Assembly: GCF_009930815.1 (NCBI RefSeq)
Contig: NZ_CP022222.1
Location: forward strand, 8,288,501-8,352,500
Direction of reading: 5' to 3'
From: Bradyrhizobium sp. CCBAU 051011
GTDB taxonomy: Bacteria; Pseudomonadota; Alphaproteobacteria; Rhizobiales; Xanthobacteraceae
DNA length: 64,000 nt
Shown: one piece after another, positions 55,960 through 64,000 of the stretch
Numbering within the stretch: the first letter of the stretch is position 1
Layout: each line of letters starts with the position of its first letter
Notes under the pieces: model-generated
Told to the model about the DNA's origin: nothing
Database searches by the model: none
The model's input: the letters and a program-made list of their open reading frames with translations, nothing else
Translations under genes and position numbers: made by a program

Positions 55960-56984
55960 TCTAAATCTCCACCTGAGATCTGCCCGCCAGCGACCCAGCA
56001 GCAAGCAAAAGTGATGCCACAACGAGAACCGCGGCATCTTTTGCGCGCTTGACCTCGTATTCGCAACAGGAAGGCGCGTTCTGCTTCTGAACGCCGGAAG
56101 TACTGCACCTAGATACTGGGCGTGTCGCAGCACGATCGCGGACTGCACTGGATCCAGGCCTACGCAGGTCTCGATCGTTTTGCGCCGAACTATAACCATG
56201 CCGCACCAGACGTGCGCGTCCGTCGGCAATCTGAGAGCCCTTAGCCCGACAAGAAAGGTCTCGACGTCGAGCCCGACGGCCTGCTCCGGAAAGCTGCCGC
56301 TGGTCTCGTGGTGTTAACAACGGGCGCCCCGACGATGCAGATTAGGCTGCTTCACCGATATCATGCGTTATGCTGTGCAAGATGGGTCCGGCTTAAGATC
56401 GTGAGCTGTCTTTGGGTGCTTCCCGAAAAGCGCAGCACCCTCTCATCCCGAAGAATCGAAAAGGCGGGCGACACTGCTTTCAGCGCCAGTCCGAGACAGG
56501 TGATAAGCGACCGATCTAAGGAATCGCCAGATCGCCCGCGCTGTTCTTCTGCTCGACCAAGCCTGATCATGCTTCTTGTAGGCGCGCTAGCACGTCGTAG
56601 ATGTGCCGCAATGGGCGCTATGTCGACAGTAGTGTCGAATACTGGGCCTTCGTCGCACCCTGAACGAATACTTGCAAGATGAACGATCTCGATCCTTTCG
56701 CCTAGCTCGCCAGATTATTGATGAGGATTGTCTATGGTCATGAAGCGCAAACTTGGCCAACTGCTTCCTCTGCGCTGTTACGGGCAGCCTTGAAAAGAGG
56801 TTTCTTGGAATGAGGCTCACCTTAAGTGAGTGCCGCTGACGGTATCGGCATTCTGTATGGAATCTGGAAGTGAAGCAGGCCAACGCAGCTAGCCGCAATT
56901 GACGCAGTGTTAATCTCAAAACAGAGCTGAGAAAGTGGCAGGCCGCTCAGCTGAGCCACCATTCAACCGAGGCTGCTCAGTGCT
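55960..56984. other. Intergenic, mostly unrecognised
   Basis: About 1 kb upstream of the GH12 gene. Frames are short. A trace of IS66 tail (MNDLDPFA near 56680, +) may be present. No promoter motif could be defended. Confidence 0.35.
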
Positions 56985-57150
56985 TCCATGGAAATCACCG
57001 CAGGCGACAGATTCGGCGCGTCCTCACCCAGCAAGGCGGTCAGCGCCTCCTGGAAATCCCCGGTCGAGATGCCGCGCAGATACAGCACTGGCAACAGCGC
57101 ATCCAGACTTCGGGTCCGCCGTGCCCACAGCGGCAGGATCGTCGAGCTGA
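56985..57150 (-). pseudogene. IS256-family transposase N-terminal part, inverted
   Basis: Minus strand: STILPLWARRTRSLDALLPVLYLRG, then ISTGDFQEALTALLGEDAPNLSPAVIS, the N-terminal third of an IS256-type transposase. The C-terminal part of such a gene follows on the opposite strand, head to head. Confidence 0.75.
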
Positions 57151-57154
57151 ACCG

Positions 57155-57490
57155 GATCCGCTCGCCAATTCGCCGAGAAATACCGCGCCAAGTACGGCCG
57201 GGCGGTCGAATGTCTGGTCAAGGACCGCGACGCTCCTGGCCTTCTGCGACTTTCCTGCCGAGCATTGCGACCACCTGCGCACGACCAATCGCATCGAGAG
57301 CGTGTTCGTCACCATGCGGCACAGGACGTGCGCACCACGGGCTCGTTGTCGCCGACCACCGCCAGGCTGAAGTGTCATCGCCGCATCACGAGCTTTGGCG
57401 GCCCAAAGGCACAAACAGTTGCCGAAGATCATTGCGGGTGTCAGATTCAACGATGGCATCGAGATCATCCAAATGCCGGCTAACAGCGCC
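57155..57490 (+). pseudogene. IS256-family transposase C-terminal part
   Basis: Plus-strand pieces over several frames: QFAEKYRAKYGRAVECLVKDRD, AEHCDHLRTTNRIESVFVTMRHR (catalytic Glu), then TGSLSPTTARL and frame-shifted tail. Resembles the fragment at 24430-25010. Inactive. Confidence 0.75.
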
Positions 57491-57494
57491 GCCT

Positions 57495-57894
57495 GGTCAC
57501 CTCGTCACCCAAAATCCCGACGTCCGGAGGGAATTCATGCTGCGCTCGAGCAAGCTGCAACGAAGTCCTAACCGAGCTCGGCGAAGAACTCGCCAAGACT
57601 ATCGTCCATTGCGGTCGGCAACTAACATTAGGACGCCCCCTGGCGTCGAGCACCAACGGATCCGCCTAGAGGAGCCGGCGGATCGGTGCCCAGCGATACC
57701 ACTTTCATCATTGATGAGTCTTGATCAGACGAGCGAGCCGCTCGCGGCAATTGCGAAATGACGAATGTCGTCGATTTCGCGGTCAGACTGGACGATTTCA
57801 CGTCGCACTGGCATCTGCCGCTTTCGATGTATCTGATCGTTTGGTCGACAGACTTCTCAAACGGCTGTGGTCGGAATTTACTCCACCAAAGCTT
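57495..57894. other. Intergenic, nothing recognised
   Basis: A plus-strand frame at 57721-57933 is unmatched. No features. Confidence 0.3.
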
Positions 57895-58065
57895 CTAATC
57901 TTCTCGTGGGGACTTCGCTTCAATACCAGTTGAGCTGCTTAATAGATTCGTCAGCATCTGCCTCACAGGCTCGCTCATAAACGGCCTTAATATCCATCCG
58001 AAGGCGCCTACCGCAAAGACTCCAAACGCAAAAACGCCAAGCGCACTCCAAACAGCCATCTTCAT
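57895..58065 (-). CDS. 56-residue single-helix membrane protein
   Basis: MKMAVWSALGVFAFGVFAVG, AFGWILRPFMSEPVRQMLTN and a polar tail ending KSPRED. One N-terminal transmembrane helix. ATG 58065 is preceded by AGGAG with 9-nt spacing. No family known. It is one of three small membrane ORFs with good ribosome sites in this window. Confidence 0.55.
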   Translation of the reverse strand: MKMAVWSALGVFAFGVFAVGAFGWILRPFMSEPVRQMLTNLLSSSTGIEAKSPRED

Positions 58066-58367
58066 TGTGGGTCGCTCCTGCTTCCGTTGAGCAGTATCGC
58101 CAACAAAGGCCTGCGAGGCACCTATCAGGATTGGTAAAGGACGGTCTCAAAAGTTGCGCCACGGTCGCCGAACACACGTTCATTGCGAGATTAGGAAGTG
58201 AACATGGGAAACCTTGGAATTCAAAGGGCCAACCGCGCACGTATTCAGACCGGCTGAACGAACTCGATGCCCATATTCCCGCTTTAGAAATCGCGCGGTA
58301 GCTTGGTAACGCGGCCAACCAATCATGTATAGCGAAGACGAGCAGATAGATGATGGGCTGTCACGTG
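58066..58367. other. Intergenic, unassigned
   Basis: The plus-strand frame 58150-58301 (EHTFIARLGSEHGKPWNSKG..., LNELDAHIPALEIAR) is protein-like but lacks a start and a family match. Confidence 0.3.
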
Positions 58368-58535
58368 CTATCGCCCGAGCAGAGACCAGTTATTAGTCGC
58401 GAGGCGGCGACAAAAGCGGACGAGGACACTGATCAGGATCGCATCAGCACCTGGACCTAAAGGAACTTGTACCAGGATCGAGACGCCAGCGCGGCGGCCG
58501 CCGTTCCGGTCTTGTGATAATTTTCCTCCCTCAAT
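58368..58535 (-). pseudogene. dctA: Second dctA 5' fragment
   Basis: Minus-strand frames give TGTAAAALASRSWYKFL, a stop, VQVL, then after a frameshift AILISVLVRFCRRLATNNWS. It parallels the intact DctA start ([37 protein letters not shown]). Only about 50 codons remain. The region upstream also matches that of the intact dctA. Confidence 0.72.
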
Positions 58536-58660
58536 ACGAAATCGAAAATCTAGCTGCCGCGCGTTGAGAGGCAACCGACATCACACGAGCGCCACCTTGT
58601 CCGGTTCAAGACGACGATGTCGGAAGTCCGACGGTCAGCAACGTCATTCAAAAGCAGGCA
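58536..58660 (-). promoter_or_regulatory. Diverged copy of the dctA upstream region
   Basis: GCGCGTTGAGAGGC, then ATCA-ACGAGC, and the palindrome GTCGGAAGTCCGAC (58619-58632) align in order and spacing with 21595-21700 upstream of intact dctA. This shows that a whole promoter-plus-gene-start block was duplicated or acquired twice. Confidence 0.65.
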
Positions 58661-59215
58661 GTTGCGCATATTTTCGCTCGCCATGCAAGGCGCTCACCAG
58701 ATTCCGCGAGCGGCAGCCGATTGCTGGAATCAGGAGCAAACCCGCCACTGCCAAAGCGCTCGCGGGGGGCCCGTCTCAGGGACTGCCAATGAGCCGCGCT
58801 CGACTGATCCCGGTCAAGCACAGATGCCGCTTATGCTCGGAAGTGAAGAACCGGCGAACATCAATGTTCGCGATTGCCGCCAAGTTCACCGAGCCGGCGG
58901 GGCACATCGCAACCTTCAAGCAAGAAATCCAAACAGAAGGCCGTGCTCGGCGCGAGCCGACCCTTTTTAATCAGACTACGCATTTAATCAGACTACGCAG
59001 GACGGGTCGTGCAAAGTGATTCTCTCGGCCGACGATTCCCGCACGAAGAAATTGGTCGAGGATGTTCTGGCACTACGGGAAAGCCGGCTCACTTACGCCA
59101 GCGGCAACCTGGTGCTCTGGAGCAGAATGGCCAAGTTCGTGAACGGCTCCGACACGTTGATGAAGAGGCCCGGAAGAGCTTCATTCGCGCGCCGCCGCCA
59201 TCGGCGCCGGGAATG
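58661..59215. other. Unassigned stretch with a tandem repeat
   Basis: Overlapping short frames (58564-59019 +, 59016-59216 +) without recognised motifs. It contains the 17-bp tandem repeat at 58966-58999. Confidence 0.3.
58966..58999. repeat. Perfect 17-bp tandem duplication
   Basis: TTTAATCAGACTACGCA occurs twice back to back (58966-58982, 58983-58999). Seventeen is not a multiple of three, so it would shift any reading frame across it. Confidence 0.9.
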
Positions 59216-59218
59216 AAT

Positions 59219-60272
59219 AGTCATGGCGGGGCGAAGGTCGTCTATCGGCGCGATGGGCAGAAACACCGGGCGTATTTCGTGCCGAAGGGAGCGGTTTCGT
59301 TGTTCGCAAAGGGACGCGAGGTCGACTTCGACCCCGACCACGACCGGATGAATGCACCCGCGCTGCGCGAGATGACGTTTACGAATGAGTTCTTTCGGCG
59401 CCTCGCGCAGTAATGGGAACTGGCCGAGCGCTTCCCTGCCCCTCCCGAAGGCGACGGCTCGGAATACGATGCCGAGGAAGCCGAGCAGGCGCGTTACCGT
59501 AGGCTCGGCGTCCGCAACGGCTCGCGCTTTCTCAATATCGGTGTCGATAACCAGGTAACGTGGCCCAAGGAAGAACAGCTCGTCGCGTTCGACCGGTATC
59601 AGTTGGTCCTCATGCCCAAGACCAAGGATCACGTGCAATCTGTAAACATCGATCTGACGGCCAACCAAATTGACGAGCAGACCGCCATGACGGTAATCAA
59701 ACCGCTTTTTAAGCGTGATGGCTTGGTGCGACGATAGCTTTGCTATTGCAGAGCATGGCTGGTCGGGAAATCCCGTGCCGGTTGCCGTAACAAAGCGGGA
59801 CCTCGCTTTCACAACGTCGCATGAATACATCTTTGACCGGAAAATTCCGGATTCCGAGGAAGCACGGCGCGCACTTGCGCTCTTCCGGGAGGCACGCAAC
59901 GCCCAGCAAAATGGGTTCATCAGCTACGCCGCCTTGAACTACTACAAGATCATCGAGATCCGGCATCACGGCAAGGAAGCAGCCCGGAAATGGTTTGTGA
60001 CGAATTTTGAGGCTTTGCGAACCGCATCCAAGCAGGGAGACGACGATATCGCCCGCTTTCTTGCCCTATGCGGCAACGAACCGCCGCACAAATACATCCA
60101 CGATTCCTGCCGCATTGCCGTTGCGCATGCAGGCAAGCACTCGAAGTCCGATCCGGATGATGCCCATGAAATCCGACGCCTGCACACGGCGGCCGATGTC
60201 ATGCACAGGCTGGCACGCCGCTTCATCGAGATGGAATTTGCGGTCTCGGATGTGATGTACGCGGGTACGTAG
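59219..60272 (+). pseudogene. MauJ-like/HEPN-type hypothetical protein, broken
   Basis: Reading frame VVYRRDGQKHRAYFVPKGA ... stop TAA at 59411, same frame resumes ELAERFPAPPEGDG ... SRFLNIGVDNQVTWPKEE, LVLMPKTKDHVQSVNIDL, then a one-base shift near 59700 (expected NRFLSVMAWCDD). The rest is open (59715-60272): ALALFREARNAQQNGFISYAALNYYKIIEI, then NEPPHKYIHDSCRIAVAHAGKHSKSDPDD ending at 60272. The second half resembles proteins annotated MauJ-like, alpha-helical with an R-x-x-x-A-H-A-like block. One nonsense codon and one indel make a full protein unlikely, though the 185-residue C-terminal part could be expressed. Confidence 0.55.
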
Positions 60273-60287
60273 GCGCTTCGAGCCGCC

Positions 60288-61011
60288 CTAGTCTTTCCCG
60301 GCTGCGCCTTGTCCACCCTTGCGTTTGACTTCTTGCGCTTCGTATTGGGCCTTGACCGTTGCGTCATTTGTCTCACCCGCGACCGAATCAGCTCCGCTGC
60401 CATCCAGGCCCGGCGCCGCCTTGATCGCGTCCGCAATGTCCTTGATCTCGGAGCCCTTGCGGATGAATGGCTTTAGATAGGCATCGAGCTTGCCTTTACC
60501 GGGCTGTTCGAGTTCTTCCGTCAAGGCGGCAAGATACCGATCCTTATCGGTAGCGGCCCGATGCCGATACCAGCGCGGCGCGCAAGCTCCGCATGAATCA
60601 TGATGGTACGGCCGTTGCCGTCCAGGAAGGGGTGACCGTAGGTGAGATAGCCCATGACTTCGCCAGGCTTCTCCGCCATGAATGCCATGTCCTGTGCCTT
60701 ATCCAGCGCGTAGTCGATGGCTTTGCGAATGTCGTCGGGATGAGCGAAGAAGATGGCGCCCTTCTTCACATGGATGTGAGACGCGTTTGTGTGCCGATCC
60801 TCGCCGGCCCATGGGAATACGGCAGCGTTTGTGCGTTTTTAGAACGTCGTCATAGCTCAGCGAAGGCGGCGCCTTGAGGTCTGCCAAGGCGGCATCGATA
60901 CCGGTCAGGAACGAGTTGTGCAGAAGGCGCTGGACGATTTCTGGCTTTTTCGCCTTGGCCACATTGCGCAATAGCCGCGCGTCGCAAAATCCCCCAACGG
61001 ATCAAATGTCA
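60288..61011 (-). pseudogene. Fic-domain protein, frameshifted
   Basis: Fic proteins transfer AMP (or similar) to target proteins. The core motif HPFLDGNGRT is intact on the minus strand near 60610, in the frame KKGAIFFAHPDDIRKAIDYAL ... MGYLTYGHPFLDGNGRT. N-terminal part in another frame: KKPEIVQRLLHNSFLTGIDAAL, APPSLSYDDVLKTH (60950-60830). C-terminal part in a third: LTEELEQPGKGKLDAYLKPF to 60288. Two indels (near 60815 and 60545) split it. GTG 61011 overlaps the stop of the small upstream gene. Confidence 0.8.
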
Positions 61012-61263
61012 CGGACGGCTTTCGCGCAGATAGCGTGCCTGAAGGCGCACAGCCTGAACGCGGTCCAAAATCCCGGCTCGCTGGAGCGCAACGATGGTAT
61101 TCTCGATAGGATCGAAATTCACGTCGTCGCCGGAGAGCCGCGTCACGTGCTGGGCAAATACGTCATTCGCTGTCACGACAACTGCAACGTTGTTGGCAGC
61201 AGCCAACCTCTGGATCACCTCGGCGGTATAGTGGGGCTTGGTCGCGGGACGTCGGATCGACAT
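61009..61263 (-). CDS. Small protein paired with Fic, possible antitoxin
   Basis: 84 residues from ATG 61263 (MSIRRPATKPHYTAEVIQRL, ...NNVAVVVTANDVFAQHVTRLSGDD, ...QARYLRESRP). It overlaps the Fic gene start by a few bases (CCGTGA), as toxin-antitoxin pairs often do. It has no visible [S/T]xxxE[G/N] inhibitory motif of Fic antitoxins, so that role is only inferred from position. An alternative start is 61320. Confidence 0.5.
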   Translation of the reverse strand: MSIRRPATKPHYTAEVIQRLAAANNVAVVVTANDVFAQHVTRLSGDDVNFDPIENTIVALQRAGILDRVQAVRLQARYLRESRP

Positions 61264-61556
61264 GGATTCTCCTTCCCACCAATATAGTACGCCAAGGTCT
61301 GAAAATCCATTAAGTTGCAATCCTCTCGGTGCATTTTGGGGCGGCTAAGCCCCTGAAGACCCCTAAAAATTACCGACGCCTTGTTGCGGGGCCGAGGCCC
61401 TCTGGAAGACCGAAACGGACGGCGCAAACGTCCATCGGAATCAAGGGGTTGGCCCTAATTCAGGAACGCTCAACCATACGCCCTCTATAATATAGCTGTA
61501 TTTCAGGACTTTCCGCCGTTTTGGCGGACCGAAGCCATTATTTTGAAGAGCGATTT

Positions 61557-62114
61557 ATGACGGAAGATTCAGCGCATCCAACGCCTATCACACGGCACCC
61601 ATCGGCCTGCTTGGATAACCACTTCTTCGCGCAGGCGTTGCCCGAGGTCGCGGTCGTTGCGGCTCATAAGAATGTGTATCTTCCGGAGGGTGAGCCCGAA
61701 GCCGTCTTGCGCTACGCGCTCAAAGACATTCCCCGAAAGACCGTCAAACAAGCCCTTCAGAAGAACGACAAGGCGTGCTGGGCTGTCAGCTTCGCTCTCA
61801 ATCATGCCCTTGATGTACTCGCGATGAAGCGCCTCATCATGATCAGTCGGGCGATATGCAAGATGCTGCTGCCGGATGACGCTGCACTCGTACTTGAAGC
61901 CGAAGCCTCGCTAAAGCGCCGCTTTGCCAATGATACGGCTCCTACCATGGAATCTGGCGCGATCCAATTGAGGAAGTTGCCGACTATATTCGCGCGGCAA
62001 TCACCGACCAAGACAAGCCGCCCGTCAAAATTCCCGATGACGCTTCCCATGTCGCGGTGCGAGGCCTCGCTTTCTCCCGTCAATCGCAGCCAACAGAACG
62101 ATCAACAACAATGA
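61557..62114 (+). CDS. Hypothetical protein in phage-like region, probably frameshifted
   Basis: 185 codons from ATG 61557. The first 130 residues look natural (LPEVAVVAAHKNVYLPEGEPE, AVLRYALKDIPRKTVKQAL, MKRLIMISRAICKMLLPDDAAL). From about 61950 the other frame is more protein-like (DPIEEVADYIRAAITDQDKPP), suggesting an indel. Unrecognised family. It directly precedes the terminase small-subunit gene, overlapping it by 4 bp. Confidence 0.45.
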   Translation: MTEDSAHPTPITRHPSACLDNHFFAQALPEVAVVAAHKNVYLPEGEPEAVLRYALKDIPRKTVKQALQKNDKACWAVSFALNHALDVLAMKRLIMISRAICKMLLPDDAALVLEAEASLKRRFANDTAPTMESGAIQLRKLPTIFARQSPTKTSRPSKFPMTLPMSRCEASLSPVNRSQQNDQQQ

Positions 62115-62620
62115 CGACCGCCCCTACTCCACGCCCTAAGACTATCTCCAAGGCCGAATTCGCTCGCCGCATCAATGTCAGTCGATCGCGGGTGTCGCAG
62201 CTGGAAAAGGAAGGCCTGCCCGTCCGGGTAGATGGCAAGATCGATTTTGCAAAGGCGAAGCGCTGGACCGACAAGAACCTCGATCATCACCGCCGAGCGG
62301 CCCGGAAGCCCGATGCGTTCGATATGCCGCAGACGGCAACGGAAACGCGCGGTGAGAAGCTTCGCTGGAAAGCTCAGCTTCGCGAATTGGAATCCGAAAG
62401 CGATCTGGCGAACTGGTCGACCGTGCCGAAAGGACAATCTTCGAGCGGGCCACCGCCGAGCGCGATCGTTGGATCGGATGGGTTGCGCGGGCGACTGCCC
62501 AAATCTCAACCGAAGCTGAAATCGATCCGACGAGGCTATACGGCGTGCTTGACCAGCTCGTCCGCGACCATCTAACCGAACTGGCGGCGACGTCTTTGCT
62601 AGATCTGCAGAGTGGATAAG
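62111..62620 (+). pseudogene. Phage terminase small subunit-like (Nu1-type), frameshifted
   Basis: ATG 62111: TISKAEFARRINVSRSRVSQ, a winged-helix/HTH DNA-binding start, then LPVRVDGKIDFAKAKRW. After a frameshift near 62405, another frame gives FERATAERDRWIGWVARATAQI, then LYGVLDQLVRDHLTELAATSLLDLQSG, the oligomerisation half. It matches phage DNA-packaging small subunits. Its normal partner, the large subunit, begins at 63869 on the same strand after an inserted hydrolase gene. Confidence 0.7.
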
Positions 62621-62658
62621 AATGCGGGCAGATGTCGGCAGGTAATGAGAGGGCGACC

Positions 62659-63864
62659 ATGGCGACCTTCATTCTGGTACACGGCACATTTGCAAATGCC
62701 GCAGATTGGCCCGCGTTGCAGTCCGGCTTAGCCGAGGAAGTCAGCCCTCCAACAGACACCGCTCGTTTTGAACAAGTGCCTTGGACCGGCAAAAACCGCG
62801 CGAGCGCCCGTCAGGCTGCCGCAAAGCAAATTCGCTCGAAAGTCGACGAAATCCGAACGCACTTACCTTCTGAGAAAATCTTCATTATTGGCCATAGCCA
62901 CGGTGGGAACGCTATTGCTTACTTCCTAAAGACTTATCCAGAGGTAGCCCTAGAGGTAACCGGCTGCGCATTCCTTTCAACTCCGTTCGTGGCAATTCGC
63001 GCTCGGGCAGGCGCAATACGACCTCTTCTCTTAGTTCTTCTCTTCATGAGTGCTGCACCAGTGACCGTTTGGGCCGAGTACGCTCTCCCACGTTCAATAA
63101 AGAATATTGCCGATTGGCCGATGCAATTCTGGTGGGGAGTCGCCGCGCTCGCGGTTCTTTCGCTGTTGCTGACGCTAATTGCTTTCAGGCCTTATCGATC
63201 CCGAGACACAATTGATGCAATGCTTGCGAAGACGATTCTTCAGCAAACCACGGATATTCCAACAGGGAATTACCTGTTCTTACGTTGCTCGGGTGATGAA
63301 GCAGCAGCTGCTCTTTCGGCTTTCCAGTTTAACGCTTGGCTTGCTGTAAAGCTCTCTCAGAAAATAGAGCACTTGTTCCGTCCTCTGTTCAGCGAACGTC
63401 CCCTTGTCGTTATGGGCTTTACCGCATTCGCGGTCATTCTGTTCTACACTGCATTTCGCGCCGCGATACCGATCGCCTCGGATCTCGCGGAAATTGGGAT
63501 TGTAGAATTATTCCGGCAGATGGGATCGTGGCTTACTGATGGCCAAATCCTGAGAGTCGTAGTCGTAATCCTATTTCTGCTCCTTGTTTTTGTGATCCCC
63601 ATTATCTTCATCCTGTCGTTACTAGGGACCATTGCAGTGTTCGCAGCACAAGCGCTTGCTTCTTGGTCGTTCGGATGGACAGAATTCAGGGCGGGCCTTC
63701 TGGTTGAACTTGCAATTGAACCATTGCCCTTTGGAAATTATTCGCTCACTCACATAGATTGGGCGAGCGCATCCGCGCCAGATGGTATTACCCACAGCTG
63801 GACATACGAGCATCCTGTTGCCATCGCTCGATTGCGGGATTGGGTACAGTCCGGATTGTCCTGA
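62659..63864 (+). CDS. Alpha/beta hydrolase with transmembrane segments
   Basis: 401 residues. N-terminal alpha/beta-hydrolase fold: FILVHGTFANAADW (oxyanion region) and nucleophile elbow IIGHSHGGNA with Ser80. Two hydrophobic helices (about 125-165) and two to three more (about 255-345; FAVILFYTAFRAAIPIA, VVVVILFLLLVFVIPIIFIL), then a C-terminal region with Asp/His candidates (HIDWASA, HSWTYEHPVAI). A membrane-anchored lipase/esterase is likely. Start 62659 has GAGAGGG upstream; 62632 is an in-frame alternative. It lies between terminase genes and ends 4 bp before the next start. Looks intact. Confidence 0.8.
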   Translation: MATFILVHGTFANAADWPALQSGLAEEVSPPTDTARFEQVPWTGKNRASARQAAAKQIRSKVDEIRTHLPSEKIFIIGHSHGGNAIAYFLKTYPEVALEVTGCAFLSTPFVAIRARAGAIRPLLLVLLFMSAAPVTVWAEYALPRSIKNIADWPMQFWWGVAALAVLSLLLTLIAFRPYRSRDTIDAMLAKTILQQTTDIPTGNYLFLRCSGDEAAAALSAFQFNAWLAVKLSQKIEHLFRPLFSERPLVVMGFTAFAVILFYTAFRAAIPIASDLAEIGIVELFRQMGSWLTDGQILRVVVVILFLLLVFVIPIIFILSLLGTIAVFAAQALASWSFGWTEFRAGLLVELAIEPLPFGNYSLTHIDWASASAPDGITHSWTYEHPVAIARLRDWVQSGLS

Positions 63865-63868
63865 GGCC

Positions 63869-64000
63869 ATGATCTCATCTGTTGAAAGCTGGGCCGAGGA
63901 TATATGGTGTCGCGGGCTCGCACCCGAGCCGCCGCTAACTATCTCCGCTTGGGCAGACGCGCATCGGATGTTGCCGGAGACCGCCTCCGAACCAGGTCCG
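63869..64000 (+). CDS. Phage terminase large subunit (GpA-like), N-terminus; runs off the window
   Basis: 44 codons visible: MISSVESWAEDIW, RGLAPEPPLTISAWADAHR, MLPETASEPGP. The L-x-x-E-P-x-x-T-x-x-x-W-A-D-x-x-R pattern is the typical start of GpA-family terminase large subunits. It begins 5 bp after the stop of the hydrolase gene. The rest is outside the window. Its orientation matches the small subunit at 62.1 kb, whereas the C-terminal fragment at 53.2 kb is on the opposite strand. Confidence 0.75.
   Translation, partial: MISSVESWAEDIWCRGLAPEPPLTISAWADAHRMLPETASEPGP

Noticed and set aside
1..64000. CRISPR arrays, tRNA or rRNA genes
   Set aside because: No regularly spaced repeats and no tRNA-like T-arm/anticodon combinations were seen by eye; a covariance-model scan could still find a degenerate tRNA.

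Overview
The window looks like a decayed symbiosis-island region of an alphaproteobacterial root-nodule bacterium, most likely Bradyrhizobium. The evidence is a set of rhizobial genes and gene remnants (fixB/fixC, nodF/nodE behind a recognisable nod box, dctA), high-GC codon use in the core genes, and many rhizobial-type insertion sequences. The genus is inferred from protein style and is not proved. No rRNA, tRNA or CRISPR array was seen.

Layout: 0-3.4 kb holds fixB/fixC remnants, a broken PEP-mutase gene and a methyltransferase ORF whose expected start codon is ATC. 4.6-7.95 kb is a nested stack: an IS3-family element invaded by an IS110-type element and by an intact IS5-family element. 8.4-12.1 kb has an ABC exporter, an IS66 scrap and a TlpA-like redoxin gene split by a 7-T run. 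14.25-18.76 kb is an IS66 element with an 8-bp target duplication whose tnpC is interrupted by an antisense group II intron. 20.2-22.5 kb has intact dctA, then degraded nodE and nodF behind a nod box. 22.7-25.5 kb has mobile-element-type remnants (DUF736, RelB-like), speD, and an outer-membrane protein gene cut by an IS256 scrap.

The main intact cargo is a two-module NRPS (26.9-33.3 kb) overlapping a MATE exporter by 8 bp, which together read as a make-and-export operon for a small peptide-like metabolite. Further right are an MHS-type MFS transporter, recombinase and IS remnants, a secreted di-haem cytochrome c (RoxA-like), a broken IS3 element, an acetoacetate-decarboxylase-family gene, and a short-chain dehydrogenase followed by oleate hydratase, suggesting oxygenated fatty-acid metabolism.

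49.2-52.8 kb is IS-rich: a decayed IS630, an IS3 fragment/IS110 junction matching the one at 5 kb, an intact IS3 element with CCAG target duplication, and an ISL3 gene in inverted halves. From 52.7 kb onward there are prophage pieces (gpW-like protein, terminase large-subunit C-terminus, terminase small subunit, and the N-terminus of a terminase large subunit running off the right edge). Mixed with these are an NRPS adenylation-domain scrap, a secreted GH12 glucanase, a second degraded dctA 5' end, a frameshifted Fic gene with a small upstream partner, and a membrane-embedded alpha/beta hydrolase between the terminase genes. Many genes here are broken; the intact ones are mostly transporters, secreted enzymes, the NRPS and transposases.
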